The notes under the pieces were generated by a model. It was not told where the DNA came from, did no database searches, and saw nothing but the letters and a program-made list of their open reading frames with translations. Shown here piece by piece: positions 11,701 through 22,543 of a stretch of 64,000 bases of DNA. Source of the stretch: Euglena gracilis (taxonomy: Eukaryota > Euglenida > Euglenophyceae > Euglenales). The number at the start of each line of letters is the position of its first letter. The first letter of the stretch is position 1. The stretch is from NCBI GenBank assembly GCA_039621445.1, contig CP154957.1, positions 62,001 through 126,000 of the forward strand, written 5' to 3'. A program made the translations under genes and the position numbers.

Positions 11701-14700
11701 CAGCCAGGGGATGGGGGGATGGGGCGAGACTGCCGCAGGGTGGTGGCAGCTGTGGGGATGGATGATGATTTGAAACTTGCCTGTTTGGCTGATGCGCTGA
11801 TGCTTGCTTGTGTGTTGCTGACGGTGCGGTTGTTTCTGAGCAACTGGGGGCGTCGGTTGCAGTGTGCCGTGCCCTTGGTTTGGGGGTAGGGGTGGTGCCG
11901 AAGGACGAGCCTCTCAAAGAATTGGAAGGGTTCGACATGCTCCCACACCTGAATGATGCGTGTGTGGGAGTGTGGGTGCTGGGCTAGCTTTGTCCGTGGT
12001 TCCGTTCAGTCCCCCCCACTTCCACCAAAAATTGTGCCGTCCGCTGTTGCGGCCAGGCGTGTCAACAGGCTTCCTTCCCCCACCCAGCCCCCCCCAAAAA
12101 AACTGCCCATCGCAAGCTGGTAGCAAAAATTGGCAACAGGGAGGTGCATTTGCTTTCTTTTGCCTTCTTTTTGGGAAGAAATGAACCCGATGTGATGGCG
12201 ATGATTCTCCCCCAAGTTTGTTCACTCCGAGTCTCCTTTCTTGCCTATTTTTTCAAAACAGTTTTTGATTTGATTTTTTTTTGCCAAGCGAATTGGTGGT
12301 CTGGCTGGAGGGGTAATTGGCGGTGCAGCCAGGTGGCTGGCCCTGATAAGCCACAAGGATGTCTGGATTAAGCACGTTTCGGCTGACGGCTTTGGGTGAT
12401 TTCAGCTCCACCGCTGAGTGGCACAAATGAAAAGCGGGGGCAGCCAGGGGATGGGGGGATGGGGCGAGACTGCCGCAGGGTGGTGGCAGCTGTGGGGATG
12501 GATGATGATTTGAAACTTGCCTGTTTGGCTGATGCGCTGATGCTTGCTTGTGTGTTGCTGACGGTGCGGTTGTTTCCGGAGCCACTGGGGGCGTCGGCTG
12601 TAGTGTGCCGTGCCCTTGGTTTGGGGTAGGGGTGGTGCCGAAGGACGAGCCTCTCAAAGAATTGGAAGGGTTCGACATGCTCCCACACCTGAATGATGCG
12701 TGTGTGGGAGTGTGGGTGCTGGGCTAGCTTTGTCCGTGGTTCCGTTCAGTCCCCCCCACTTCCACCAAAAATTGTGCCGTCCGCTGTTGCGGCCAGGCGT
12801 GTCAACAGGTTTCCTTCCCCCACCCAGCCCAAAAAAAACTGCCCATCGCAAGCTCGTAGCAAAAATTGGCAACAGGAGGTGCATTTGCTTTCTTTTGCCA
12901 TCTTTTTGGGAAGAAATGAACCCGATGTGATGGCGATGATTCTCCCCCAAGTTTATTCACTCCGAGTCTGCTTTCTTGCCTATTTTTTCAAAACAGTTTT
13001 TGGTTTGATTTTTTTTTTTGCCAAGCGAATTGGTGGTCTGGCTGGGGGCAGGGCAGCAGGGCCACCAGGGGGAATTGGCGGTGCAGCCAGGTGGCTGGCC
13101 CTGATAAGCCACAAGGATGTCTGGATTAAGCACGTTTCGGCTGACGGCCTTGGGTGATTTCAGCTCCACCGCTGAGTGGCACAAATGAAAAGCGGGGGCA
13201 GCCAGGGGATGGGGGGATGGGGCGAGACTGCCGCAGGGTGGTGGCAGCTGTGGGGATGGATGATGATTTGAAACTTGCCTGTTTGGCTGATGCGCTGATG
13301 CTTGCTTGTGTGTTGCTGACGGTGCGGTTGTTTCTGAGCAACTGGGGGTGTCGGTTGCAGTGTGCCGTGCCCTTGGTTTGGGGTAGGGGTGGTGCCGAAG
13401 GACGAGCCTCTCAAAGAATTGGAAGGGTTCGACATGCTCCCACGCCTGAATGATGCGTGTGTGGGAGTGTGGGTGCTGGGCTAACTTTGTCCGTGGTTCC
13501 GTTCAGTCCCCCCCATTTCCACCAAAAATTGTGCCATCCGCTGTTGCGGCCAGGCGTGTCAACAGGCTTCCTTCCCCCACCCAGCCCAAAAAAAAACTGC
13601 CCATCGCAAGCTGGGCAGTAGTAGTAGTAGCAGCAAAAATTGGTAACAGTGAGGTTCATTTGCTTTTTTTTGCCTTCTTTTTGGGAAAATATGAACCCGA
13701 TGTGATGGCGATGATTCTCCCCCAAGTTTATACACTCCGAGTCTGCTTACTTGCCTATTTTTTCAAAACAGTTTTTGAATTGATTTTTTTTTGCCAACCG
13801 AATTGGTGGTCTGGCTGGGGGCAGGGCAGCAGGGCCACCAGGGGGAATTGGCGGTGCAGCCAGGTGGCTGGCCCTGATAAGCCACAAGGATGTCTGGATT
13901 AAGCACGTTTCGGCTGACGGCCTTGGGTGATTTCAGCTCCACCGCTGAGTGGCACAGGGGCAGCCAAGGGATGGGGGGATGGGGCGAGACTGCCGCAGGG
14001 TGGTGGCAGCTGTGGGGATGGATGATGATTTGAAACTTGCCTGTTTGGCTGATGCGCTGATGCTTGCTTGTGTATTGCTGACGGTGCGGTTGTTTCTGAG
14101 CCACTGGGCGTCGGTTGCAGTGTGCCGTGCCCTTGGTTTGGGGTAGGGGTGGTGCCGAAGGACGAGCCTCTCAAAGAATTGGAAGGGTTCGACATGTTCC
14201 CACACCTGAATGATGCGTGTGTGGGAGTGTGGGTGCTGGGCTAGCTTTGTCCGTGGTTCCGTTCAGTCCCCCCCACTTCCACCAAAAATTGTGCCGTCCG
14301 CTGTTGCGGCCAGGCGTGTCAACAGGCTTCCTTCCCCCACCCAGCCCCCCCAAAAAACTGCCCATCGCAAGCTGGTAGCAAAAATTGGCAACAGGGAGGT
14401 GCATTTGCTTTCTTTTGCCTTCTTTTTGGGAAGAAATGAACCCGATGTGATGGCGATGATTCTCCCCCAAGTTTATTCACTCCGAGCCTCCTTTCTTGCC
14501 TATTTTTTCAAAACAGTTTTTGAATTGATTTTTTTTTGCCAAGCGAATTGGTGGTCTGGCTGGGGGCAGGGCAGCAGGGCCACCGGGGGGAATTGGCGGT
14601 GCAGCCAGGTGGCTGGCCCTGATAAGCCACACGGATGTCTGGATTAAGCACGTTTCGGCTGACGGCCTTGGGTGATTTCAGCTCCACCGCTGAGTGGCAC

Positions 14701-17325
14701 AAATGAAAGCGGGGGCAGCCAGGGGATGGGGGGATGGGGCGAGACTGCCGCAGGGTGGCAGCTGTGGGGATGGATGATGATTTGAAACTTGCCTGTTTGG
14801 CTGATGCGCTGATGCTTGCTTGTGTATTGCTGACGGTGCGGTTGTTTCTGAGCCACTGGGCGTCGGTTGCAGTGTGCCGTGCCCTTGGTTTGGGGTAGGG
14901 GTGGTGCCGAAGGACGAGCCTCTCAAAGAATTGGAAGGGTTCGACATGCTCCCACACCTGAATGATGCGTGTGTGGGAGTGTGGGTGCTGGGCTAGCTTT
15001 GTCCGTGGTTCCGTTCAGTCCTCCCCACTTCCACCAAAAATTGTGCCGTCCGCTGTTGCGGCCAGGCGTGTCAACAGGCTTCCTTCCCCCACCCAGCCCC
15101 CCCAAAAAACTGCCCATCGCAAGCTGGTAGCAAAAATTGGCAACAGGGAGGTGCATTTGCTTTCTTTTGCCTTCTTTTTGGGAAGAAATGAACCCGACGT
15201 GTTGGCGATGATTCTCCCCCAAGTTTATACACTCCGAGTCCTTTCTTGCCTATTTTTTCAAAAACAGTTTTTGAATTGATTTTTTTTGCCATCTTTTTGG
15301 AAGAAATGAACCCGTGTGGATGCTATGATTTCTGCGGTCCCAAGTTTTATTACTCCATCTGCCTTGTTGCCTTTTTCAAAACAAAACAGTTTTTGATTGA
15401 TTTTTTTTTTTGCCAAAGGGGAATTGGTGGTCTGGGGCTGGGGGGCAGGGCAGCAGGGCCACCAGGGGGAATTGCGTGCGGCCCAGCCAGGTGGCTGGCC
15501 CTGATAAGCCACAAGGATGTCTGGATTAAGCACGTTTCGGCTGACGGCCTTGGGTGATTTCAGCTCCACCGCTGAGTGGCACAAATGAAAAGCGGGGGGG
15601 GCAGCCAAGGGATGGGGGGATGGGTGCGAGACTGCCGCAGGGTGGTGGGCAGCTGTGGGGATGGATGATGATTTGAAACTTGCCTGTTTGGCTGATGCGC
15701 TGATGCTTGTTTGTGTGTTGCTGACGGTGCGGTTGTTTCTGAGCCACTGGGGGTGTCGGTTGCAGTGTGCCGTGCCCTTGGTTTGGGGGTAGGGGTGGTG
15801 CCGAAGGACGAGCCTCTCAAAGAATTGGAAGGGTTCGACATGCTTCCACACCTGAATGATGCGTGTGTGGGAGTGTGGGTGCTGGGCTAGCTTTGTCCGT
15901 GGTTCCGTTCAGTCCCCCCCACTTCCACCAAAAATTGTGCCGTCCGCTGTTGCGGCCAGGCGTGTCAACAGGCTTCCTTCCCCCACCCAGCCCCCCCCAA
16001 AAAAACTGCCCATCGCAAGCTGGTAGCAAAAATTGGCAACAGGGAGGTGCATTTGCTTTCTTTTGCCTTATTTTTGGGAAGAAATGAACCCGATGTGATG
16101 GCGATGATTCTCCCCCAAGTTTATACACTCCGAGTCTCCTTTCTTGCCTATTTTTTCAAAACAGTTTTTGAATTGATTTTTTTTTGCCAAGCGAATTGAT
16201 GGTCTGGCTGGGGGCAGGGCAGCAGGGCCACCAGGGGGAATTGGCGGTGCAGCCAGGTTGCATGGCCCTGATAAGCCACAAGGATGTCTGGATTAAGCAC
16301 GTTTCGGCTGACGGCCTTGGGTGATTTCAGCTCCACCGCTGAGTGGCACAAATGAAAAGCGGGGGCAGCCAGGGGATGGGGGGAGACTGCCGCAGGGTGG
16401 TGGCAGCTGTGGGAATGGTTGGTGATTTGAAATTTGCCTGTTTGGCTGATGCGCTGATGCTTGCTTGTGTGTTGCTGACGGTGCGGTTGTTTCCGAGCCA
16501 CTGGGGGCGTCGTTTGCAGTGTGCCGTGCCCTTGGTTTGGGGTAGGGGTGGTGCCGGAGGACGAGCCTCTCAAGAATTGGAAAGGTTCGAAATGCTCCCA
16601 CACCTGAATGATGCGTGTGTGGGAGTGTGGGTGCTGGGCTAGCTTTGTCCGTGGTTCCGTTCAGTCCCCCCCACTTCCACAAAAAATTGTGCCATCCGCT
16701 GTTGCGGCCAGGCGTGTCAACAGGCTTCCTTCCCCCACCCAGCCCCCCCAAAAAACTGCCCATCGCAAGCTGGTAGCAAAAATTGGCAACAGGGAGGTGC
16801 ATTTGCTTTCTTTTGCCTTCTTTTTGGGAAGAAATGAACCCGATGTGATGGCGATGATTCTCCCCCAAGTTTATACACTCCGAGTCTCCTTTCTTGCCTA
16901 TTTTTTCAGAACAGTTTTTGAATTGATTTGTTTTTGCCAAGCGGATTGGTGGTCTGGCTGGGGGCAGGGCAGCAGGGCCACCAGGGGGAATTGGCGGTGC
17001 AGCCAGGTGGCTGGCCCTGATAAGCCACAAGGATGTCTGGATTAAGCACGTTTCGGCTGACGGCCTTGGGTGATTTCAGCTCCACCGCTGAGTGGCACAA
17101 ATGAAAAGCGGGGGCAGCCAGGGGATGGGGGGATGGGGCGAGACTGCCGCAGGGTGGCAGCAGCTGTGGGGATGGATGATGATTTGAAACTTGCCTGTTT
17201 GGCTGATGCGTTGATGCTTGCTTGTGTATTGCTGACGGTGCGGTTGTTTCTGAGCCACTGGGGGTGTCGGTTGCAGTGTGCCGTGCCCTTGGTTTGGGGG
17301 TAGGGGTGGTGCCGGAGGACGATCA
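5740..17325 (+). repeat. Intronic satellite array, about 750-bp unit (arm A)
   Basis: The landmark CTAGCTTTGTCCGTGG or a close variant recurs near 5904, 6395, 7101, 7854, 8216, 8959, 9709, 10459, 11234, 11984, 12724, 13481, 14240, 14992, 15888 and 16638. Most spacings are 740-760 bp. The array fills the 12.3-kb intron between eIF3c exons 13 and 14. Units carry a poly-T tract, a TGATTTCAGCTCCACCGC segment and a GATGGATGATGATTTG segment. Two units have a TAG-repeat insertion. The first two and the seam unit at 15.29-15.41 kb are irregular. Open frames exist on both strands of the unit but are broken in many copies. Confidence 0.92.
5960..6010 (+). repeat. CCACCGGATCC minisatellite, arm A
   Basis: Four or five units of an 11-bp repeat (GGATCCCACC with CGG), each with a BamHI site, in the first, irregular part of the satellite array. 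The corresponding part of arm B has far more units. Confidence 0.85.
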
Positions 17326-17694
17326 TGCCAAAGAAGTGAGTGAGGAACCAAAAAAAGAGGTGCACAGGTTGCCCCCCCCCTCCTCGGCCGGGGGGTTGTC
17401 CTTGCGTCCCCCCCTCCGGCTAAAGGAGGTCCAGTCCGTTCCCGGGTGTTACCCTGAACCCCCCCTAAAAAGGTTGGGTTGTGCTTTGCAGCTCTTTGGG
17501 CAGAAAATTTTTGCATTTTTGACATTTTTTTTAACCCCAAAAGGTGCTCAAAATGTCATTTTTGACTGTTTTGTGTCATCAAAATTTTCAGCGCAGCGGA
17601 AAGCTCCGGCTGACAATCATCACCCAGACCGTCGGTTTATTCCTCTCTGCTTGTGAATACGCAACACTCACAGTTTTATTGTTTTTTTCTCCAG

Positions 17695-18098
17695 GTCAGT
17701 TCAAGGACGTTCACGTCTGTTTGAATGAGTTGTGTGCCACGCAGAGGGTAAAGGAACTGCTTGCACAAGGTGTGTCTAGAACCCCCCGACTTGTATCCAA
17801 GGAAGAAGAGCTCATTCCAGTGCCATGCTGGTTGCATTTCTGTCTAACAGCCTTCTCAGGGGACTTGGTGTCTCTCTGGGCGTTTTTTTGACGTGTGTCC
17901 AATATCCTGCAATGATGGAGCTTTGCGCATTTTCAATCCCAGGGGGTGCCCATATTGTCTGGTTTTCTTTGGCCAGTGTTCTTCTGCTCTGATCGCTCCC
18001 CGGCCCAACTTTCTTTCCGCTTGGCAGGAACCCCGAACCCCAAGTACCAACAGGACCGCAAGCCAGAGGAGGAAAGGCCAGGCCCCGCCATCCTGAGC
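17695..18098 (+). CDS. eIF3c exons 14-15 (only copy in the window)
   Basis: Exon 14 (17695-17769), after TTTTTCTCCAG, joins in phase with exon 13 to read GQFKDVHVCLNELC, then TQRVKELLAQ, the eIF3c block ending ...KELLAQG. Its donor is GTGTGT. Exon 15 (18028-18098), after TTGGCAG, reads GTPNPKYQQDRKPEEERP and ends before GTACAT in phase 0. It corresponds to the linker before the ERRRQ-type segment, which is not present. Everything further 3' (the PCI domain) is missing. Confidence 0.78.
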
Positions 18099-18109
18099 GT
18101 ACATTCACT

Positions 18110-18340
18110 TAGTCACTGGCCTACCCCTCCCTGGGAGGTGACTGACTGGTTTTTGGCCTAGACCCCCTCCCCCCCCCGGGGGGCGTTGGCCAGGGGTGGG
18201 CAAAAGTGGCTTGAGTGACCCCGGCGCCTTTGGCGCTGAAAGTGGCAGGTTTTTCTGACCCCATGGGGGGGGTCGTGACTGACTGGTTTCCCGAAGAAAA
18301 AAAATGACTGACTGGTTTTTTTAAGAGTGGAGTGACCTCA
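18110..18340. repeat. GTGACTGACTGG repeat copy between exon 15 and the retroelement
   Basis: Three GTGACTGACTGGTTT motifs, a GGCGCCTTTGGCGC hairpin and C/G blocks fill the stretch between the last eIF3c exon and the (TC)n tract. Member of the family at 51880-52200. Confidence 0.6.
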
Positions 18341-18382
18341 GGCTGTGAGAATTGCAGGGGCCCTCAAGGAATTCTTTGGGAT

Positions 18383-18400
18383 TCTCTCTCTCTCTCTCTC

Positions 18401-18489
<89 letters not shown>
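18383..18489 (+). repeat. (TC)n microsatellite
   Basis: About 105 bp of almost pure TC, just right of the last eIF3c exon in arm A and at the left edge of the GC-rich island. A second short run lies at 19044-19070 and a third at the island's right edge. The repeated placement suggests TC tracts belong to the retroelement's ends. Confidence 0.97.
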
Positions 18490-18492
<3 letters not shown>

Positions 18493-19042
18493 CATAAGGG
18501 GTTGGCTGGGCGAAAGCTTCGTGGAACTACTCGGTGTGATCACGCACCCTGCAGGGCTCAGGGTAGCTCCGCGGACACCACGTTCGACGCGTCCTTGGCA
18601 GCGTCCGAGTCGTTGCGTCTTGCTTGTCTTGAGGAGTCCAGACAGAGCCCCAGGCGTCTTACCCTGTTCACTTCGCCGTCTGGCAGGCGCGCTGGATCCG
18701 GATCGCTCTGGGGCACATAACTCCTTCTTGGTTGCCGCAAGGGGAAGAAGCTCTGGTCACTGTCGACGTAGGACTGGTGGCGTTGGACAAGGCGAGGGGG
18801 GCAGCGTCATCCTATTCTGTGCCGGGAGAGGGCGGATGTGGGCTCTTTTCTTGTTCACGCCAAGAGCGGGCGGCGGACCGCCTTGGAGCTTCACGTCCTC
18901 GGGCTTCCGGATGGCTTTGCTCGGTACCTCGGTGGGCTTGAACCGGCTTGATGGGCTTGGATCTTCCACCCGTTGTGGGGTGGCCGCAGCGGGAACTGCG
19001 TGTCTCTCTCTCTTCCCATGAGGGGTTGGCTGGGCGAAAGCT

Positions 19043-19073
<31 letters not shown>

Positions 19074-19985
19074 GCACACAGCGGTTAAAGAGCCAGGCGG
19101 TTTCGGATCCAGCCGGGCCTTCCTTGTCGATGCCCCCGACGCCCGGCTGGTGGGGGCAGACCGCCTGGTGACGGGGCACTCATGTTCCGCGGGTGGGCGA
19201 GTCATGGACCCCAAGGGTATGCGGACCCTCAGGGCCACCCACGGCTCCATCCAGGCAGGCGAGATAAAGCCCCGTGGGCACCCACCTGGAGAGCGGCTCC
19301 GCGTGTTGCATGGCCCTCGGGTGCTGCCGTCACCCGAGGAACGGCCCAGGAACTCCGGTTGCCAGGAGCAGGGACCCCGGGGGCCACTCGCCCCACTCCT
19401 TGGCGTGAAGGTGGTCACCACTCTGGGATACTCTGGTCCACGGCCGGCGCCGATTGGGGTCCTGGCACCCCGTCAGCCCGCCTCCTTCACCCAGAGATGG
19501 GCCAGCCTTCCCGGAGCTACAGCCCGCATAGAGCCACTTGCTTCGACCCCAAGCAAGGTATGGGGAGCCCGACCCGCGACTCACCAGGAGGGTAACGGGC
19601 TTCACCCACACGTGGCTCTTTCCTCTGTGCCGACTTGCACTGGAGGCTGTGCGGGCGGGACTTTGCGCTCGAGTCCTTGCAGGCCGAGAAGCACCACCTC
19701 GGTTGCTGCGTGGGGTGGCCTAGCTGATGTTTGTAAACCGCGTCAGCTGGCGGGAGCCCATATTCTTTTCGCCGTGGGCGGTGGCGGCGTCGGCTCACCC
19801 CGGACTCCGAGCCCCTAGCCGTCTTGGGCTGTGTGGGGAAGCGCTTCAGTCCCATGCGCCTGGCCTCGAAGGGCTCGCAAGCGCTAGTTGCCCGGAAGGA
19901 AGGCCGGGACTTTTGTTCCACCCGTTGTGGGGTGGCCGCGGTTTCCCGCGTGTCTCTATCTTTCCGCACACAGCGGTATAGTTTT
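18490..19985. repeat. GC-rich left flank with tandem partial repeats; no gene recognised
   Basis: CATRAGGGGTTGGCTGGGCG occurs at about 18493 and 19018. GTTGTGGGGTGGCCGC followed by a CT tract and CCGCACACAGCGGT occurs at about 18972-19085 and 19924-19978. These are about 0.95 kb apart and related to the retroelement's direct repeats, so this looks like truncated tandem copies of its end. Open frames on both strands are a by-product of GC richness; none has a recognisable domain. Confidence 0.55.
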
Positions 19986-20580
19986 CTCCATTTGTTCCCG
20001 ATCAGCGGGCTCCCCTCCCCTCCCTCTACCCCTCACCCCATGCTCTCTCTCTTCTCTCTCTTCTCTCCACCCACTTGAGGGTGGCTTGATGGGAACTGTG
20101 GGATTTCCACCGTGGGTGGGGCACGGGGGGCTACCCTCTCCTCTTCCCCCCGGGGAAGCCTTTACTCTTCAGGCCCCCAGGGGCTGACTCCTGGCGGTTC
20201 ACTTCACTCTGTTGTGAGGTGCAGGGGGGCGGAGTGGTGCTCTGGCAGGGTGGGGGGTTTGGGGGGTGGGGGGTTGGGGGGGGCGGGGTCGGGGAGTAAT
20301 GGTTAACGACGTGAGCGACTTAGGGGCTCTGTGTGCCGGGGCTCGGTGGGTGGGCTGTCTGGCCTCCGGTCCTCCGGTGGCTGCCCGTCTCGCTGGCGCG
20401 CTGGGCTGCCCTTCCCCCTCCCCTCCCTTGCCTGCTGGGGGTGTGGGCGGTCCCGTGCGTGCGTGCGTGTGGGGGGGCGGCGCTCCCCCATGGGCCGCAC
20501 GCGTTTCACGCCACCCACGGACCGCGCCAGGGCCCGGGGGCCCGGGATGCACCGCCGGCGAGCCCACACCCCCAGGGCTG
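19920..20580 (-). repeat. Direct repeat (pseudo-LTR), 3' side of the retroelement
   Basis: Carries the same two landmarks in the same order as 27512-27918, with a larger gap between them (about 430 against about 170 bp). The 20361-20578 part is near-identical apart from small indels in C/G runs. Between the landmarks lies a CT-rich stretch and a G-run at 20240-20295. Confidence 0.7.
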
Positions 20581-20589
20581 GAGTGGTCA

Positions 20590-22430
20590 CTGTTCTCCCG
20601 CAGAGGGCGGCTGGGCCGTCCCGGCACGCTGTTGGGTCCGTGGCTTGTCTTGGATCGTCGCCGAGTCCTGGCGTTCCTCAGTCCTCTTGTTGCTCTGGCG
20701 GGCCTATCTATCGCTTGGGGGGGGGCCCTGGATATTCTTCGCCCCCGGAGTTGGTGCGGGCTGCAGGGGGGGGGGGGGTTTTCCTCCTTGGCCGCTGCGA
20801 TGGGGGGCGGATCTTGCCGCCTTGGGGGTATTGCCGGTTCTTGGAGCTGGTGGCTTTGGGCTCACCGCTACTCGCGTTCACGCCCTCTTCGGCTTGCAAC
20901 TTTTGTCCACGTCCCCCATGCTTGGGCCTTCTTGGCCTCTTTCACCAGGGGTTTCGCTTCCTGTTTCCTCCCTTTTTCGGCCACTCTTCGTCTTCCCCTC
21001 CTTCCCCGTCTTTTCTGCCCTCCTTATTTTTTGTCCCTCTGCTCTTTCGTGTTTTCCTGCCCCCCTTGGCTGTCGACGCTTGTCTCTGGTCTCTGCTGTG
21101 GCATTCCTGCTTTTCCCTCGGCTCGGGCAGCTCCCTCTCTCCATCCGATTCGTGCTTCTCTGGTCACCCCTCCTCGCTCATCCCTCGGCTTGATGTCGTT
21201 CCGCCCCATATTCCTTCCCCGTTGCTCCCGCTGCATAACTCTCTTGTACGCCCCACTGCCCGCGAAAACCCGTTGGGACACAGCCCGAGCATATCTTCCA
21301 GACGGAGCCCCACCTCCACCCTACTCAGCCACCCCCCCCATCCGCTCCACATCCACCCCCCACTGCAAATCTCACCCCAACCTGGAACTCCCCCACCCTC
21401 CGAGCCCACCCCCTTTCTTCACCCTCCCCTCCCCCCACCACCCACCCTCCTCATCTCCCCCTCCCCGCTGCTCTACCTCGAACCACCCCCACCCCTTGCT
21501 TTACACTCCTCCTCTCCGTCCTCTGACTCTCTCTCTTTCTTCTCGACTCTTCTCTCTCGACTTCCTATTTTCTTCTGTCTTCTTTTCTGGTGCGGATTTG
21601 GACCTTTCTCCTTTTTCTTGCTCCTCCCTCTCTTGCGTCTTGCTCGGGCTTCTGTGCTTGTTTCACTCGCCGTCCCCCCGTGGCTCGGCTCTGCTCTTCG
21701 TCTTCTGCTTCGCGTTCCCCTTTCTCTTTCTCCTCCTGTCCTTTCCCCCACTGAGTCCCCCCTTCTTCCTGTGCCCGTACTCTCCCCCCCTCTCGCCTTG
21801 CTTACCACCCCCTTACACCCCGCTTATCGGCTTCCTCTTTCCTTGTTCTTCCGGGCCGCGGGTTTCTGGATCTTTTTCCGGCGCTCGTCGCCTTCTCTCA
21901 CCGCCCCCTCACACTTCCTCCTTGCTTCGTTTGCTGCTGGTGGCCGGCTCCTCTCGTTCTCTTCTTCTCCTCCCTCTGGCTGTCTTCCCCCTTGTTGCCT
22001 GCTCCTCCCTTCTTGTCTCGGTGCTCTGCCCCTTTGGTCCTCTTGTTTGCTGTGGCTGCGGTGGCGCCTTGCGCTTTGGAGGCGTTTTCGGGGTGCTTGT
22101 GCTGTTTGCAGCCCCCGTTGGAGCCCTTGGCGCTTTTGTTTGTGGTTTTTGCTGTTTTGGCTTGGCTTCCTTGTGGGGTGACGTTTCCTTGCCACCCTTG
22201 CCTCCTTTCCTGGGCTGTGTCTGTCCTTTTCCTGTTTTTTGTCCTCCTCGCTGGGCCCCCCCTTTTGGGTTGGGCTGTTGGTACCCTCTTTGGGGTGGTC
22301 CGGGGTTCTTTGCTTCCCCGATCCGTGCCCCTTTCTTCCAGTCGTGCTGGTCTTGGCTTCTGCTTCTGGGGCACGGTTCTTCTGCTCCTTCGTCCCGCTT
22401 GACGGCGTGTCGGGCCAGGCCCTGCTAGTG
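20590..22430. other. Pyrimidine-rich stretch without a supported gene
   Basis: The plus strand is almost devoid of A, so it lacks stop codons and gives spurious frames of more than 600 codons. The minus strand, which is the retroelement's sense strand, is purine-rich with interrupted Arg/Lys/Glu-rich frames. I see it as the retroelement's 3' non-coding region or a decayed continuation of its protein. No domain is visible. Confidence 0.5.
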
Positions 22431-22543
22431 AGTGGCAGGTACCCCTGGAGATCCGCCCCAGGTCGGTTGCGGGTTCTTAGGGGCGCCCCGCCTGCCAAAG
22501 AGGTCCTGCGCCGGGCAGGCGTCATTGCCTGCCTGTGATTTCC

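Larger units (their letters stand above)
1..15288 (+). repeat. Plus-strand arm (A) of a giant inverted duplication
   Basis: This arm reads collinearly with the reverse complement of 42857-28141. Both arms hold the same order of eIF3c exons 9-13, the same intronic C/G-rich repeats and the same satellite array. Variant satellite units carrying TAG trinucleotide runs occur in the same order and about 3.0 kb apart in both arms (10.6 and 13.6 kb here; 32.8 and 29.8 kb there). The arm begins inside a (TTC)n tract at the window edge, so it may extend further left. It differs from the partner by many small indels, by a replaced block at 1020-1850, and by a 350-bp foreign stretch at about 7865-8215. 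Confidence 0.9.
70..18098 (+). pseudogene. Second, inverted copy of eIF3c (exons 9-15), partial and broken
   Basis: Exons on the plus strand: 70-159, 2345-2484, 2582-2683, 4732-4858 (or from 4801), 5206-5375, 17695-17769, 18028-18098. Exons 9-11 are open and match arm B. Exon 12 is 5 bp shorter than in arm B. Exon 13 has five small deletions and cannot be read through. Exons 14-15 are intact and occur only here. No promoter or exons 1-8 lie upstream in the window, and after 18098 the gene runs into C/G-rich repeats and the retroelement. It could be a true pseudogene, the other allele placed backwards by assembly, or the real downstream half of the gene joined to a false inverted copy. Confidence 0.75.

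Noticed and set aside
6625-17303. Recurrent 70-245-codon frames on both strands of the satellite units
   Set aside because: The same unit is open on opposite strands at once, frames are broken by indels in many copies, and the unit sits inside an intron. Conservation is that of a tandem repeat, not of a protein.
5740-17325. CRISPR-like array
   Set aside because: The repeat unit is about 750 bp with no short repeat-spacer structure, and the setting is eukaryotic.
18332-19021. 229-codon plus-strand frame
   Set aside because: It runs through the (TC)n tract, giving only Leu-Ser repeats, and continues into GC-rich repeat DNA.
20266-22428. 720-codon plus-strand open frame (and an overlapping 616-codon one)
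   Set aside because: The plus strand here has almost no A, so stop codons are rare in every frame. Two long frames coexist, the products are Leu/Ser/Pro low complexity, and no domain is visible. It lies antisense to the 3' part of the retroelement.
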